Below, one piece after another: positions 35,225 through 44,328 of a stretch of 64,000 nucleotides of DNA. The notes beneath the pieces were generated by a model that made no database searches, was not told where the DNA came from, and was given only the letters and a program-made list of their open reading frames with translations. Source of the DNA: Streptococcus cristatus (lineage in GTDB: Bacteria; Bacillota; Bacilli; Lactobacillales; Streptococcaceae); NCBI RefSeq assembly GCF_003943515.1, contig NZ_RJPT01000008.1, forward strand, positions 29,419-93,418, read 5' to 3'. The first letter of the stretch is position 1. Each line of letters opens with the position of its first letter. The position numbers and the translations under genes were made by a program.

Positions 35225-36589
35225 ATGAATCAAGAAAAAGTAAGGAAACGAGATTTGCTTTCTATTCTGGCTGTAGCCTTGGTCACCTTTGCTGGAATTC
35301 TTTCAGAGACCAGTATGAATGTGACCTTTCCCCACCTCAGCAAAGTATTTGGTCTGAGCCTAGGAGTGCTGCAATGGATTACGACTGGCTATCTGCTGGC
35401 CGTCGCCATCACCATAACTTTAGGCGCAACTCTAGCCCACAATTGGACGGAGCGTCGCATCCTCTTTACCTCACTTTCCATCTTTACCCTTGGTAATCTG
35501 ATTGCTATGATTGCCCCAGACTTTACTTCCCTTATGCTGGGACGGATCCTTCAGGGGGGAGCGACTGGGATTGCCATTCCACTTATGTTTAATCTCATCG
35601 TGGAGCGGGTCCCTCGGCAGAAAATCGGCTTTTATATGGGGCTAAGCGGCTTAGTCATCAGCATAGCACCAGCCATCGGCCCGACCTACGGAGGCTTCAT
35701 GATTGGTTCCTTCGACTGGCACATGATCTACAGCTTTATCATGCCAGTTCCCATTCTCTCTTTTTTACTGGCTTATGTTAACTTAAAAAATTCGGCAGAC
35801 AAGAGCAAGCGTCCCTTTGATGTGCTGGGCTTTCTTTCGCTCGCCACAGCTCTTTCCTTTTCTCTGATGACCATCTCCAGTTTAGAAGGTGGTGATAGTG
35901 TCAATTGCCTTTATCTAGCCATTTTCTTCCTTTCCTTTGCCTTTTTCATCTGGCGGAGTCTGACTGTTCAAGATCCATTTCTAGACATCCGTATCTTGAA
36001 AGAACCAACGATTTTCTTTGGAATTCTTCCCTTTTTAATCTTCCAATTCTCCAACCTTTCCAGCAACTTTCTCATTCCCAACTTTCTCGTGCTGGTCAAG
36101 AATGTCTCCACTGCCCAAGCTGGATTTTCCCTCCTTCCCGGAACCATGATCGGGGCTTTTATGTCGCCTTTTCTGGGAAAATTATACGATAGCAAAGGCC
36201 CTAAATTGTCTCTACTTGGCGGCAATAGCCTAGTCTTTCTGGTCATGATTGTCTATAGTTTCTTTACAAACTGGCTCAATCTGCCTTTAATCTTAGGATT
36301 TTATATCCTCTTTACCCTGGGACGCAACTTGGCTTTCAACAATACTATGGCTTTATCCGCCTCACAAGTCAGCAGAGAAAAGACGGCGGATGTTACTGCC
36401 CTCTTTCAACTAGCACAAACCTTTGCTGGTGCCTTGGGAACTGCAATTGCAGCTGTCCTGCTCAATCAAGCACCCGATACGACAAGCGGCGTCCACAATG
36501 TCTTCAGCCTACTGCTCCTTCTCGTGCTAGGCAACTTTATTTTCTACTATTTCCTGTTTCGAGCGATTCATCAGAAGAAAGAAGCCTAA
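35225..36589 (+). CDS. MFS multidrug-type exporter (DHA family, EmrB/QacA-like)
   Basis: 454 residues with at least 12 hydrophobic helices. The N-terminal ETSMNVTFPHLSKVF replaces the usual D1 motif region, and the antiporter motif C-like GLVISIAPAIGPTYGG lies near residues 142-157. The length is closer to the 14-helix DHA2 group. It likely exports drugs or metabolites by proton antiport; the substrate is unknown. AAAAGGAG precedes the ATG. No regulator gene is adjacent. Confidence 0.86.
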   Translation: MNQEKVRKRDLLSILAVALVTFAGILSETSMNVTFPHLSKVFGLSLGVLQWITTGYLLAVAITITLGATLAHNWTERRILFTSLSIFTLGNLIAMIAPDFTSLMLGRILQGGATGIAIPLMFNLIVERVPRQKIGFYMGLSGLVISIAPAIGPTYGGFMIGSFDWHMIYSFIMPVPILSFLLAYVNLKNSADKSKRPFDVLGFLSLATALSFSLMTISSLEGGDSVNCLYLAIFFLSFAFFIWRSLTVQDPFLDIRILKEPTIFFGILPFLIFQFSNLSSNFLIPNFLVLVKNVSTAQAGFSLLPGTMIGAFMSPFLGKLYDSKGPKLSLLGGNSLVFLVMIVYSFFTNWLNLPLILGFYILFTLGRNLAFNNTMALSASQVSREKTADVTALFQLAQTFAGALGTAIAAVLLNQAPDTTSGVHNVFSLLLLLVLGNFIFYYFLFRAIHQKKEA

Positions 36590-36594
36590 ATTTC

Positions 36595-36622
36595 TATCCC
36601 GACTTTCCCTCGGGATATTTTC
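36595..36622 (+). terminator. terminator of the MFS gene
   Basis: TATCCCGA/TCGGGATA with a seven-base loop, then TTTTC. Confidence 0.8.
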
Positions 36623-36710
36623 TTTGGTCAAATCCAGATTTTTCAAATACAATTTTTCTGAAAATTGTGATAAAATAGAGACAATCACATTTAGATAGGT
36701 AATAGATATC

Positions 36711-38174
36711 ATGTCTTCAAAAGTTATTATTACAATTTTCGGTGCCAGCGGAGACTTGGCTCAAAGAAAACTTTATCCTTCCCTCTTTCGACTTTATAAA
36801 TCTGGCAATCTTTCGCAACATTTTGCCGTAATTGGAACTGCCCGCAGACCCTGGAGCAAGGAATATTTCGAGTCAGTCGTTGTCGAATCAATCTCAGACC
36901 TAGCCGACAGTGCAGAGCAGGCTCAAGAGTTCGCCAGCCACTTTTATTATCAAAGCCATGACGTGCAAGATACCGAGCATTATATCGAATTGCGCAAGTT
37001 GCAAAACAAGCTTAACGAGCAATACCAGGCAGAAAATAATAAACTCTTCTTCCTTTCTATGGCGCCACAATTTTTCGGAACCATTGCTAAGCATCTCAAG
37101 TCTGAGCAAATCGTTGATGGAAAGGGATTTGAACGCCTGATTGTCGAAAAACCCTTTGGGATAGATTTGGCAACTGCCAGCAAACTTAACGAAGATCTAC
37201 TGGCAACCTTTGACGAGGAACAGATTTTCCGTATCGACCACTATCTGGGCAAGGAAATGATTCAAAAGATTTTTGCCATCCGCTTTGCTAATCTGCTGTT
37301 TGAAAATATCTGGAACCGCCAATACATTGATAATGTACAGATTACCTTTGCTGAAAAGTTGGGCGTTGAAGAACGCGGTGGCTACTATGATCAATCCGGT
37401 GCCCTCCGTGATATGGTGCAAAACCACACCTTGCAGCTCCTCTCCTTATTGGCCATGGATAAGCCAAAAAGCTTTACCAAAGACGATATCCGAGCAGAAA
37501 AGGCCAAGGTATTTGAGCGCCTCATTCAGCCAAGCGAAGAAGATTTGAAACGTTTCTTCATTCGCGGCCAGTACAAGTCTGGCAAAATCAACGGTCGAAA
37601 ATATATTTCTTACCGTAGCGAACCAAATGTCAATCCTGAGTCTACTACTGAGACCTTTGCCTCTGGTGCTTTCTTCATTGATAGCGACCGCTTCCGTGAC
37701 GTTCCCTTCTTCTTCCGAACAGGGAAGCGCCTCACCAAAAAAGGAACCCATGCCAATATCGTCTTCAAGCAAATGGACTCCATCTTTGGTGAGCCTCTCA
37801 AACCAAATGTCCTAACCATCTATATCCAGCCAACTGAGGGGATTTCACTCAGCCTCAATGGCAAGGAAGTTGGAGAACTCTTTAATCTAGCTCCTATCTC
37901 ATTGGATTATCGGACAGATGCCACAGCTTCAGGAGCTTCTCCAGACCCTTATGAAAAATTAATTTTTGATGTCCTTAATAACGACTCAACTAATTTCAGT
38001 CATTGGGACGAAGTAAAAGCCAGCTGGGAGCTCATCGATCGCATCGAAGAACTCTGGAGCCAAAATCAAGTACCACTCCATGAATATCCTGTCGGATCTA
38101 TGGGACCAGAAGCCTCCTTCGAGTTACTCGCCCAATTTGGAGCAAACTGGCAATGGCAACCTGATAAAGAATAA
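36711..38174 (+). CDS. zwf: glucose-6-phosphate 1-dehydrogenase
   Basis: 487 residues; oxidises glucose-6-phosphate to 6-phosphogluconolactone, making NADPH in the oxidative pentose phosphate pathway. The coenzyme motif GASGDLAQRKLYPS begins at residue 11 and the catalytic signature RIDHYLGKE is at 174-182, with EKPFG just before. Length is standard. A TAAAAT box lies about 35 nt upstream and AGGTAA acts as ribosome binding site. Monocistronic and closed by a strong terminator. Confidence 0.96.
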   Translation: MSSKVIITIFGASGDLAQRKLYPSLFRLYKSGNLSQHFAVIGTARRPWSKEYFESVVVESISDLADSAEQAQEFASHFYYQSHDVQDTEHYIELRKLQNKLNEQYQAENNKLFFLSMAPQFFGTIAKHLKSEQIVDGKGFERLIVEKPFGIDLATASKLNEDLLATFDEEQIFRIDHYLGKEMIQKIFAIRFANLLFENIWNRQYIDNVQITFAEKLGVEERGGYYDQSGALRDMVQNHTLQLLSLLAMDKPKSFTKDDIRAEKAKVFERLIQPSEEDLKRFFIRGQYKSGKINGRKYISYRSEPNVNPESTTETFASGAFFIDSDRFRDVPFFFRTGKRLTKKGTHANIVFKQMDSIFGEPLKPNVLTIYIQPTEGISLSLNGKEVGELFNLAPISLDYRTDATASGASPDPYEKLIFDVLNNDSTNFSHWDEVKASWELIDRIEELWSQNQVPLHEYPVGSMGPEASFELLAQFGANWQWQPDKE

Positions 38175-38181
38175 TGCATGC

Positions 38182-38216
38182 AAAAAAGATTGGAAAATTT
38201 TCCAATCTTTTTTTAA
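38182..38216 (+). terminator. bidirectional terminator between zwf and mgtA
   Basis: AAAAAGATTGGAAAA pairs with TTTTCCAATCTTTTT, with T- and A-tracts on both sides. It serves the convergent zwf and probably mgtA genes. Confidence 0.85.
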
Positions 38217-38242
38217 CTCTTAAAACTCTGCTAGCCCTTCTA

Positions 38243-40903
38243 TTACAGCCATTCCTTGTAACGCTTGATATAAAGGCCTTTCACAAGGGTTACGCTAACC
38301 ATATAAAGCACGATAATCAAGAAAAGGCAAAGGAAATAGGTGCCATTGAGCGGGGCAGTCTTCAGAACTGACGCAAAGAGGCTATATGGCAAGGAAGTGA
38401 CAAAGAGCGCTGCCGCCATGGTCGTCACAACGACGGAAAGAGCAGGACGGCTTTGCACAAAAGGCAGTTTAGGCGAGCGTAGCATGTAGATGACCATGGT
38501 CTGGGTCCACATAGACTCAATAAACCAGCCTGTTTGGAAAAGAGTGATAAAGGTCACTGCCTGTTCAGTACCAGCTTGATAGCTACCTCCTGTGATCATA
38601 GGCACGATGATAAAGTAAAGCACCAGATAGGTCAAAACATCAAAAACGGATGAGATAGGCCCGATCCAAGCCATAAAACGGGTAATGGAGCTAGCTGACC
38701 AAATATGAGGCTTCTTGAGAAATTCACTATCTACATTATCAAAGGGCAGAGCGATACAAGACAAGTCATAAACTAGATTGAGGACAATCAAATGAACTGG
38801 TGCCATAGGCAGAAATGGCAAAAAGATACTGGCAAAAAGAAGAGAAAAGATATTTCCAAAATTGGAACTGACCGTCATCTTGATATACTTGGTCATGTTG
38901 GCATAGACCTTGCGCCCTTCTACCAGCCCTTTCTCCAGAACCATGAGATCCTTGTCTAGCAGGATGACATCTGCCGTTTCCTTAGCAATATCGACAGCTG
39001 TATCAACAGAAATACCAACATCTGCTACTTTCATAGAGGGAGCATCATTGATACCATCGCCCATGTAGCCAACCTTGTGGCCATTTGCTTTGAGCTGGAG
39101 GATGATCCGAGCCTTTTGGTCTGGAGAGAGCTTGGCAAAGACTGTCGTGTTCTCTACTGCCTGACTCAATTCCTCATTAGATAAAGCATCTACCTCTACA
39201 CCTAGCAAGATATTTTCTACATCTAACCCAACCTTTTCACAGACTGCCTGAGTAACCTTTTCATTATCGCCCGTCAAAATCTTAGTGGAAACTCCGTACT
39301 CAGCCAAGGTTTCAATAGCTGGAGCCGCAGATGACTTAGGTGGATCTAGAAAGGCCAGATAGCCCGTCAAAATCATATCGGACTCATCCTTCACTTCATA
39401 CTCATAATCTTCTTCTAAGTCTGACTTATAGCTAACACCAAGTACGCGCAGCCCTTGCTCATTGAGTTGGGCCACTTCAGCGAGGATTTCCTGACGAATC
39501 TCCTCAGTCAGTTCTGTAATACGATTTTTGTATTCTACATAGCTAGAGATGGCCAGCATTTCCTCCAAAGCTCCCTTGGTCACCATGCTGATAACATCCT
39601 CATCATCCTTGACAATGACACTCATGCGACGACGTTCAAAGTCAAAGGGCAGTTCATCAATTTTCTTAAAGGTTTGGTCTAGATTACGGACAATCTCATG
39701 CTTTTCGGCTTCTTTCTCTGTCCGATTGATAATAGCCCGATCCATGAGATTTTTGAGACCAGTTTGATAGTAGGAATTGAGAAAGGCACGACGGAGTACT
39801 GCCAAGTCCAAATCACCATGAATATCCAGCGGGTATTCTAATACAATCTCGTCTTGGGTCAGTGTGCCTGTCTTATCCGTACAAAGGATATCAATAGCTC
39901 CTAGGTCTTGGATGGCATTCAGCTTTTTAATCACGACCTTTTCCTGAGCCATAATAATGGAACCTTTAGCCAGGCTCGCTGTGATAATCATAGGCAGCAT
40001 TTCTGGGGTCAGGCCGACCCCAACGCTGAGGGCAAAGACACCTGCTTCCAGCCAGTCACCGTCTGTCAAACCGTTGATGAAGAACACAACCGGAACCATG
40101 ACCAGCATCAAGCGAATCAAGAGCCAGGAAATGCTATTCATCTCGCGCTCAAAAGAGGTCGGCTCATCATAGGTATTAAGCGTCTGTTCAATGGCTCCCA
40201 TCATGGTCTCATCGCCAACCACCAGCACCAGAGCTGTAGCTCTTCCGGAAATAACATTGGTTCCCATAAAAGCCAGCGACTCTGTTTCTAAAAGGCTATC
40301 GAGATTTTGACCATCCGCCTTGGTCAAACAGATCTTCTCTACTGCATCACTTTCCCCTGTCAGGCCGGACTGCTGAACAAAGAAATCACGCGAGTCCAGC
40401 AGCAGCACATCTGCAGGAATCATGTCTCCAGCACTAAGTTTGATGATATCCCCTACAACTAGCTCATCAATGGGAAGTTCTTGTTCTACTCCTTCTCGAA
40501 TGACCGTAGCTGTATTGACAATCAGCCGAGACAGATTGCTAGCAGCGCGGTCGCTCCGCAATTCCTGAATAAAACGAATGCCTCCAGAAATCAGCACCAG
40601 AACGACAATAATAATGGAAGTCGTCGGATCTTCCTCACCAGGCTTGGCCAGCCAAACATTAGTCACTAAAGACACGAGAGCAATCACCAATAAGATGACT
40701 GTAAAGGGGTTAATGATGGATTCGTAAATTTTCTTAAAAATAGAGTCTTCCTGACCCTTTGTGATGACATTTTCACCATAGAGGTCACGATTTTCTTCGA
40801 CCTGCTCTTCTGTCAGGCCCCGAAAGGAACTCTTGTAAAATGCCAAAGTTTCTTTTACAGGAAGTTGCAAAGCAGCAACTAATCTTTCTTTTACTGTTTT
40901 CAT
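38243..40903 (-). CDS. mgtA: magnesium-importing P-type ATPase
   Basis: 886 residues from the ATG at 40903, chosen for the AAAGGAG 7 nt upstream; an earlier in-frame start would read through the leader structure. P3B-type ATPase bringing Mg2+ into the cell. TGES (actuator) is near residue 190, DKTGTLT (phosphorylation) near 350, and GDGINDAPSMKVADVGISVD near 610. About ten membrane helices are expected, the last six after residue 660. It is last in a unit of M-box riboswitch, GST gene, leader ORF and mgtA, so it should be made when Mg2+ is low. Confidence 0.95.
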   Translation of the reverse strand: MKTVKERLVAALQLPVKETLAFYKSSFRGLTEEQVEENRDLYGENVITKGQEDSIFKKIYESIINPFTVILLVIALVSLVTNVWLAKPGEEDPTTSIIIVVLVLISGGIRFIQELRSDRAASNLSRLIVNTATVIREGVEQELPIDELVVGDIIKLSAGDMIPADVLLLDSRDFFVQQSGLTGESDAVEKICLTKADGQNLDSLLETESLAFMGTNVISGRATALVLVVGDETMMGAIEQTLNTYDEPTSFEREMNSISWLLIRLMLVMVPVVFFINGLTDGDWLEAGVFALSVGVGLTPEMLPMIITASLAKGSIIMAQEKVVIKKLNAIQDLGAIDILCTDKTGTLTQDEIVLEYPLDIHGDLDLAVLRRAFLNSYYQTGLKNLMDRAIINRTEKEAEKHEIVRNLDQTFKKIDELPFDFERRRMSVIVKDDEDVISMVTKGALEEMLAISSYVEYKNRITELTEEIRQEILAEVAQLNEQGLRVLGVSYKSDLEEDYEYEVKDESDMILTGYLAFLDPPKSSAAPAIETLAEYGVSTKILTGDNEKVTQAVCEKVGLDVENILLGVEVDALSNEELSQAVENTTVFAKLSPDQKARIILQLKANGHKVGYMGDGINDAPSMKVADVGISVDTAVDIAKETADVILLDKDLMVLEKGLVEGRKVYANMTKYIKMTVSSNFGNIFSLLFASIFLPFLPMAPVHLIVLNLVYDLSCIALPFDNVDSEFLKKPHIWSASSITRFMAWIGPISSVFDVLTYLVLYFIIVPMITGGSYQAGTEQAVTFITLFQTGWFIESMWTQTMVIYMLRSPKLPFVQSRPALSVVVTTMAAALFVTSLPYSLFASVLKTAPLNGTYFLCLFLIIVLYMVSVTLVKGLYIKRYKEWL

Positions 40904-40917
40904 TGGTTTCTCCTTTA

Positions 40918-40996
40918 TGTATGATTGATAAATTTCATACACAGGGACCAATCACTTTATGAGGACAGAACGACACAAATCAGCGATTGGCTGTGT
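40918..40996 (-). promoter_or_regulatory. paired RNA structures between the leader ORF and mgtA
   Basis: In minus-strand RNA, ACACAGCCAATCGCT (complement of 40982-40996, inside the leader ORF) can pair with AGTGATTGGTCCCTGTGT (complement of 40939-40956, just past the leader stop), with a 3-nt bulge. A second hairpin, TGTATGA/TCATACA (40935-40941 with 40918-40924), ends next to the mgtA ribosome binding site. Ribosomes on the leader would mask the first arm. The regulatory role is inferred. Confidence 0.5.
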
Positions 40997-41028
40997 ATGT
41001 GCGGTTCCGGATGATCGTCAATTTGCAT
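40957..41028 (-). CDS. 23-residue leader peptide upstream of mgtA
   Basis: AAAGGAG lies 6-8 nt before the ATG at 41028. The ORF reads MQIDDHPEPHIHSQSL and ends after 23 codons, 53 nt before the mgtA ATG. The early DD..PEP content resembles MgtL-type leaders of enterobacteria, whose Pro and acidic codons make translation sensitive to magnesium. One arm of a long RNA stem lies within codons 11-16. I infer a regulatory leader peptide; homology to MgtL is not claimed. Confidence 0.55.
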   Translation of the reverse strand: MQIDDHPEPHIHSQSLICVVLSS

Positions 41029-41060
41029 CGTACTTCTCCTTTCTTAGTTTATAAAAGCAG

Positions 41061-41672
41061 TTAATAATCCCAAGATGCCTGCAAGACATCAAAAGTAGCA
41101 TTCATCTTCTGGGTCCATTCTTGCAAGTTGGGAAAATTGTCTTTCAAAGAAAATCCAATAACTTCTTCACGTAATTTCCACCAATCTACAAGAGCAACTA
41201 TTTGGATTGTTGCAATATTTAAAGAAAGTCCTTGCTCAGTAGCCAGTTTCTTTAATAAAGCCAAACTCCGGACATTTCTCTCTTCAATTTGCTGATGTCT
41301 GTCTTTCCACCAATGCTCTTTTTCATGAAAAATTTTTTCCGCAACCATCGGCATTGTGTTTTCCAAAATTCCTTCAGCAACGGACAGTATGTTTAAAACG
41401 TGCCACTTCTCCATTCCATTAGGAAAAAGCGGAGTTTCCTGACCTAGCTCGTCTAAATATTGGGAAATTAAATCACTACCATACAACCATTCTCCATTGG
41501 AAGCTTGAAAAGCAGGAATTCTACCCAAAGGATTATCTTGATTATGCGGTGAATTTTTGTCGAAAGCCACCTGAACTTTCTGAATATTCACTTGCTCCTC
41601 TAAATGATGGTGTAAAATTGTAGCATAGACTTTACGCGCAAAAGGACTGGTACTAGAATACCATAATTTCAT
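41061..41672 (-). CDS. glutathione S-transferase family protein
   Basis: 203 residues. A thioredoxin-fold N-terminal domain starts KLWYSSTSPFARKVYATI (Ser/Cys-type active-site position at SPFARK), with a cis-Pro in GRIPAFQ and the ESD-like GSDLISQYLDEL. An all-helical GST C-terminal domain follows. Substrate unknown; it could be a dehydrogenase-, isomerase- or detoxification-type GST. AGGAGGAATAGT precedes the ATG. It sits between the M-box terminator and mgtA, with only 32 nt to the leader ORF, an unusual partner for a magnesium transporter. Confidence 0.85.
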   Translation of the reverse strand: MKLWYSSTSPFARKVYATILHHHLEEQVNIQKVQVAFDKNSPHNQDNPLGRIPAFQASNGEWLYGSDLISQYLDELGQETPLFPNGMEKWHVLNILSVAEGILENTMPMVAEKIFHEKEHWWKDRHQQIEERNVRSLALLKKLATEQGLSLNIATIQIVALVDWWKLREEVIGFSLKDNFPNLQEWTQKMNATFDVLQASWDY

Positions 41673-41739
41673 TACTATTCCTCCTTCTTTTTCTTAAGAG
41701 GCAGGCAATCAACTATTTACTCTCTTGAAATATTTTTAG

Positions 41740-41772
41740 CAAAAAAGAAGACCCTGCCAATTCTGGGCAGGG
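41740..41772 (-). terminator. terminator of the M-box riboswitch
   Basis: Minus-strand CCCTGCC pairs with GGCAGGG, followed by TCTTCTTTTTT. It lies directly after the aptamer and before the GST gene, as expected for transcription attenuation by Mg2+. Confidence 0.83.
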
Positions 41773-41782
41773 TTGTTTGCAT

Positions 41783-41978
41783 GTCAGGTTGTTCGCTTCA
41801 TTGTTTTAAACATAGATAAAACAAGCATTCACCGTTCAAGCTTTAACTCCATAAGGCGATGAAATGAGCTTAGTCTTGACCTTTGCGATCAGAACTGTTG
41901 ACCAACGAGTAGTGTCTCCACTGCTTTGCGGTAGTCATCCGTATCCTTATGGTAGCCTCACCTACCGATTGACACTAT
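41783..41978 (-). promoter_or_regulatory. M-box (ykoK-type) magnesium riboswitch
   Basis: Minus-strand RNA contains the M-box core blocks in order: CGGTAGGTGAGGCTACC (complement of 41951-41967), GGTCAACAG (41895-41903) and GGTGAATGCTTGT (ending at about 41820), with spacing close to the Bacillus mgtE/ykoK leader as I recall it. An extra, longer helix occupies about 41840-41890. A possible closing stem is GTGTCA with TGACAT. High Mg2+ should favour the following terminator. Downstream are a GST gene and mgtA. Confidence 0.85.
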
Positions 41979-41979
41979 T

Positions 41980-42008
41980 ACTATACTCCTCTTTAGAAAG
42001 ATTGTCAA
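41980..42008 (-). promoter_or_regulatory. promoter of the M-box/GST/mgtA unit
   Basis: Minus-strand TTGACA (42003-42008), 17-bp spacer, TATAGT (41980-41985). Transcription would start just before the aptamer. Confidence 0.85.
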
Positions 42009-42028
42009 TAAAGAGAGCTATTTTTATT

Positions 42029-43195
42029 TTATTTTGGTAAAACTTCCGTAATCCTTCGACAAATCTCTTTGATCATAGTCTTTGGCGCAGCTGTATTGAG
42101 ACGAGCATGTCCTTTGCCTTCTTGGCCAAAATCACTTCCCCGATTCAGGACAACCTTAGCCTCTTCTCGAAGCAAGTGGAAGAGCTGATCATCTGTCAGT
42201 CCATAATCTGAAAAGTCCAGCCAAACCAGATAAGTCCCTTGAGGCTTCATGACCCGCAGACGTGGCGCTTCCTTAGCAAAATAATCGACTACAAAATCAA
42301 TATTTTCCTCTAAGACAGCCTTGAGCTCTGTCAACCAAGGCTTGCCATGACGATAGGCAGCTTCCGTCGCTAAAAATCCAAGACCCGAAATTTCATGCTG
42401 GTTATTGGCCAGTTGGCGCTTTTGAAACTTTTGTCGCAAGCTAGGATTCTCAATCACTGCATAGGAATTTTTTGTCCCAGCAATATTAAAGGTCTTAGTC
42501 GCACTGGCTAGAATCAGGCTAAAGTCCTTAAAATCAGGTGAAACAGTATTGAAAGACTGGTGTTTATGTCCAAATAGCGTCAAGTCTTGGTGAATCTCAT
42601 CTGAAACTACGAGAACGCCGTACTTTTGGCAGAGACGACCAATCTTCTCTAAAACGTCCTCTTCCCAAACTCGACCGCCAGGATTATGCGGATTGCAAAG
42701 CACGTAAATCTTGACTTCATTGTCTACGATGTCCTGCTCCAACTGTTCAAAGTCAATCTGAAAAAGACCGTCCTGCTCTATCAAAGAATTAGTAATCAAC
42801 CGACGATTATTGAGCTTGACACTGCGAGCAAAAGGCGGGTAAACAGGAGTGTTGATTAGAACAGCATCGCCTTCATCGGTAAAGGCTTGGATAGCCGTCG
42901 AAATAGCAGGAACAACTCCCTCGATAAAGACCAAGGCTGCCTTGTCAAATGTGTAACCATGCTCATCCCGCTCCCAAGCTAGAACAGCATTGATCAACTC
43001 CTCACTAGCATAGGTATAGCCATAGACTAACTGATCCGCATAGTCATAGACGGCTTGCTTGATTTCAGGCAGGACTTCAAAATCCATATCCGCAATCCAG
43101 GCTGGCAGGACTTGACTGTCTTTCTCCGCCTCTTTCCATTTATAAGTATGCTGACCAATCCGATTGGGTGCTGTTTCAAAGTTATAATTTCCCAT
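42029..43195 (-). CDS. patB: PatB/MalY-type PLP-dependent cystathionine beta-lyase
   Basis: 388-residue fold-type I aminotransferase-like protein. The PLP Lys lies in SATKTFNIAGTKNSY (about residues 231-245), with NPHNPGGRVW and SDEIHQDL as substrate/PLP motifs. PatB/MalY enzymes cleave cystathionine or cysteine to homocysteine or sulfide. It follows the metB-like gene after 1 bp, and a Met-box lies upstream of that gene. Together they complete the cysteine-to-homocysteine steps of methionine synthesis. Confidence 0.9.
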   Translation of the reverse strand: MGNYNFETAPNRIGQHTYKWKEAEKDSQVLPAWIADMDFEVLPEIKQAVYDYADQLVYGYTYASEELINAVLAWERDEHGYTFDKAALVFIEGVVPAISTAIQAFTDEGDAVLINTPVYPPFARSVKLNNRRLITNSLIEQDGLFQIDFEQLEQDIVDNEVKIYVLCNPHNPGGRVWEEDVLEKIGRLCQKYGVLVVSDEIHQDLTLFGHKHQSFNTVSPDFKDFSLILASATKTFNIAGTKNSYAVIENPSLRQKFQKRQLANNQHEISGLGFLATEAAYRHGKPWLTELKAVLEENIDFVVDYFAKEAPRLRVMKPQGTYLVWLDFSDYGLTDDQLFHLLREEAKVVLNRGSDFGQEGKGHARLNTAAPKTMIKEICRRITEVLPK

Positions 43196-43196
43196 A

Positions 43197-44291
43197 TTAG
43201 TCCTCCAAGGCTGCGCGCAAATCGTCTACTAAATCCCGACTATCCTCAATGCCAATCGACAGGCGCAGCAAATCATCAGTCAAGCCATAGGAATGGCGCA
43301 CTTCAACAGGAATATCTGCATGAGTCTGGGTCGTCGGATAGGTAATCAAACTCTCTACTCCACCCAAACTTTCCGCAAAAGTAAAGATTTTCAGGCTATT
43401 TAAGAGATGAGGAATCTTACTTTCATCGACAACTTTAAAGGAAATCATGCCGCCCTTACCTGGATAGAGAACTTCTTTTACCGCAGGAGATGACTTCAGA
43501 AATGCAACTACTTCTTGCGCATTCTGAGTAGAGCGCTCCATGCGGAGAGCCAAGGTCTTGAGCCCGCGCAAAAGCATGTAACTATCAAATGGAGATAGGA
43601 CTGCTCCAGTTGTATTGAGATTATAGAAAAGCTTATCATAGATGGCAGCATCATTGGTCATGATGGCTCCAGCCAAGACATCATTGTGCCCTCCCAGATA
43701 CTTGGTCGCAGAGTGCAGGACAAGGTCAGCTCCATCCTCCAGCGGTCTTTGGTAAATCGGGCTGTAGAAGGTATTGTCCACAATGACAGCTGCTCCTCGC
43801 TCATGAGCCGCTTGGGAAATGCGAGCAATGTCAAACTCTACCATCAGAGGATTGGTCGGTGTCTCGATATAGACAATATCTATATCATTCGTTAGCTTGT
43901 TCAGTAGTTCTTCTTCCGTATTAGCATAGGTAAAGCTAAAGCGTCCTTCCGCTTCAGCCTGAGCAAACCAGCGGAAAGAGCCGCCATAGAGATCCCGAAC
44001 AGCCAAAACCTTGCTGCCAACTGGAAAGGCACTAAAGGCCAGCACAATAGCTGACATACCAGAGCTAGTTGCTAGGGCATAGTCTGCACTTTCGATAGCA
44101 GCTAGCGTCGTTTCCAAGCTAGCCCGTGTAGGATTTTTGGTTCGAGTATAGTCATAACCCGTTGACTGGCCAAACTCAGGATGCTGGTAGGTCGTTGAAA
44201 AATGCAGGGGGGTTGTTAAAGCACCCGTTGTTTGATCTGTCTTTACTCCTGCTTGAGCCAACAAAGTATTTAATTTCTGTTCTCTCTCCAT
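43197..44291 (-). CDS. metB: cystathionine gamma-synthase (trans-sulfuration PLP enzyme)
   Basis: 364 residues of the Cys/Met metabolism PLP family. The PLP Lys lies in HSATKYLGGHNDVLAG and the substrate region in DYTRTKNPTR near residue 48. By position with patB, it most likely makes cystathionine from an acylated homoserine and cysteine, although family members overlap in activity. AAAAAGAGGAACGG precedes the ATG. First gene of a two-gene operon with a Met-box 88-104 bp upstream. Confidence 0.88.
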   Translation of the reverse strand: MEREQKLNTLLAQAGVKTDQTTGALTTPLHFSTTYQHPEFGQSTGYDYTRTKNPTRASLETTLAAIESADYALATSSGMSAIVLAFSAFPVGSKVLAVRDLYGGSFRWFAQAEAEGRFSFTYANTEEELLNKLTNDIDIVYIETPTNPLMVEFDIARISQAAHERGAAVIVDNTFYSPIYQRPLEDGADLVLHSATKYLGGHNDVLAGAIMTNDAAIYDKLFYNLNTTGAVLSPFDSYMLLRGLKTLALRMERSTQNAQEVVAFLKSSPAVKEVLYPGKGGMISFKVVDESKIPHLLNSLKIFTFAESLGGVESLITYPTTQTHADIPVEVRHSYGLTDDLLRLSIGIEDSRDLVDDLRAALED

Positions 44292-44328
44292 TTAACCGTT
44301 CCTCTTTTTTAAAATATTCTACCTTTCT

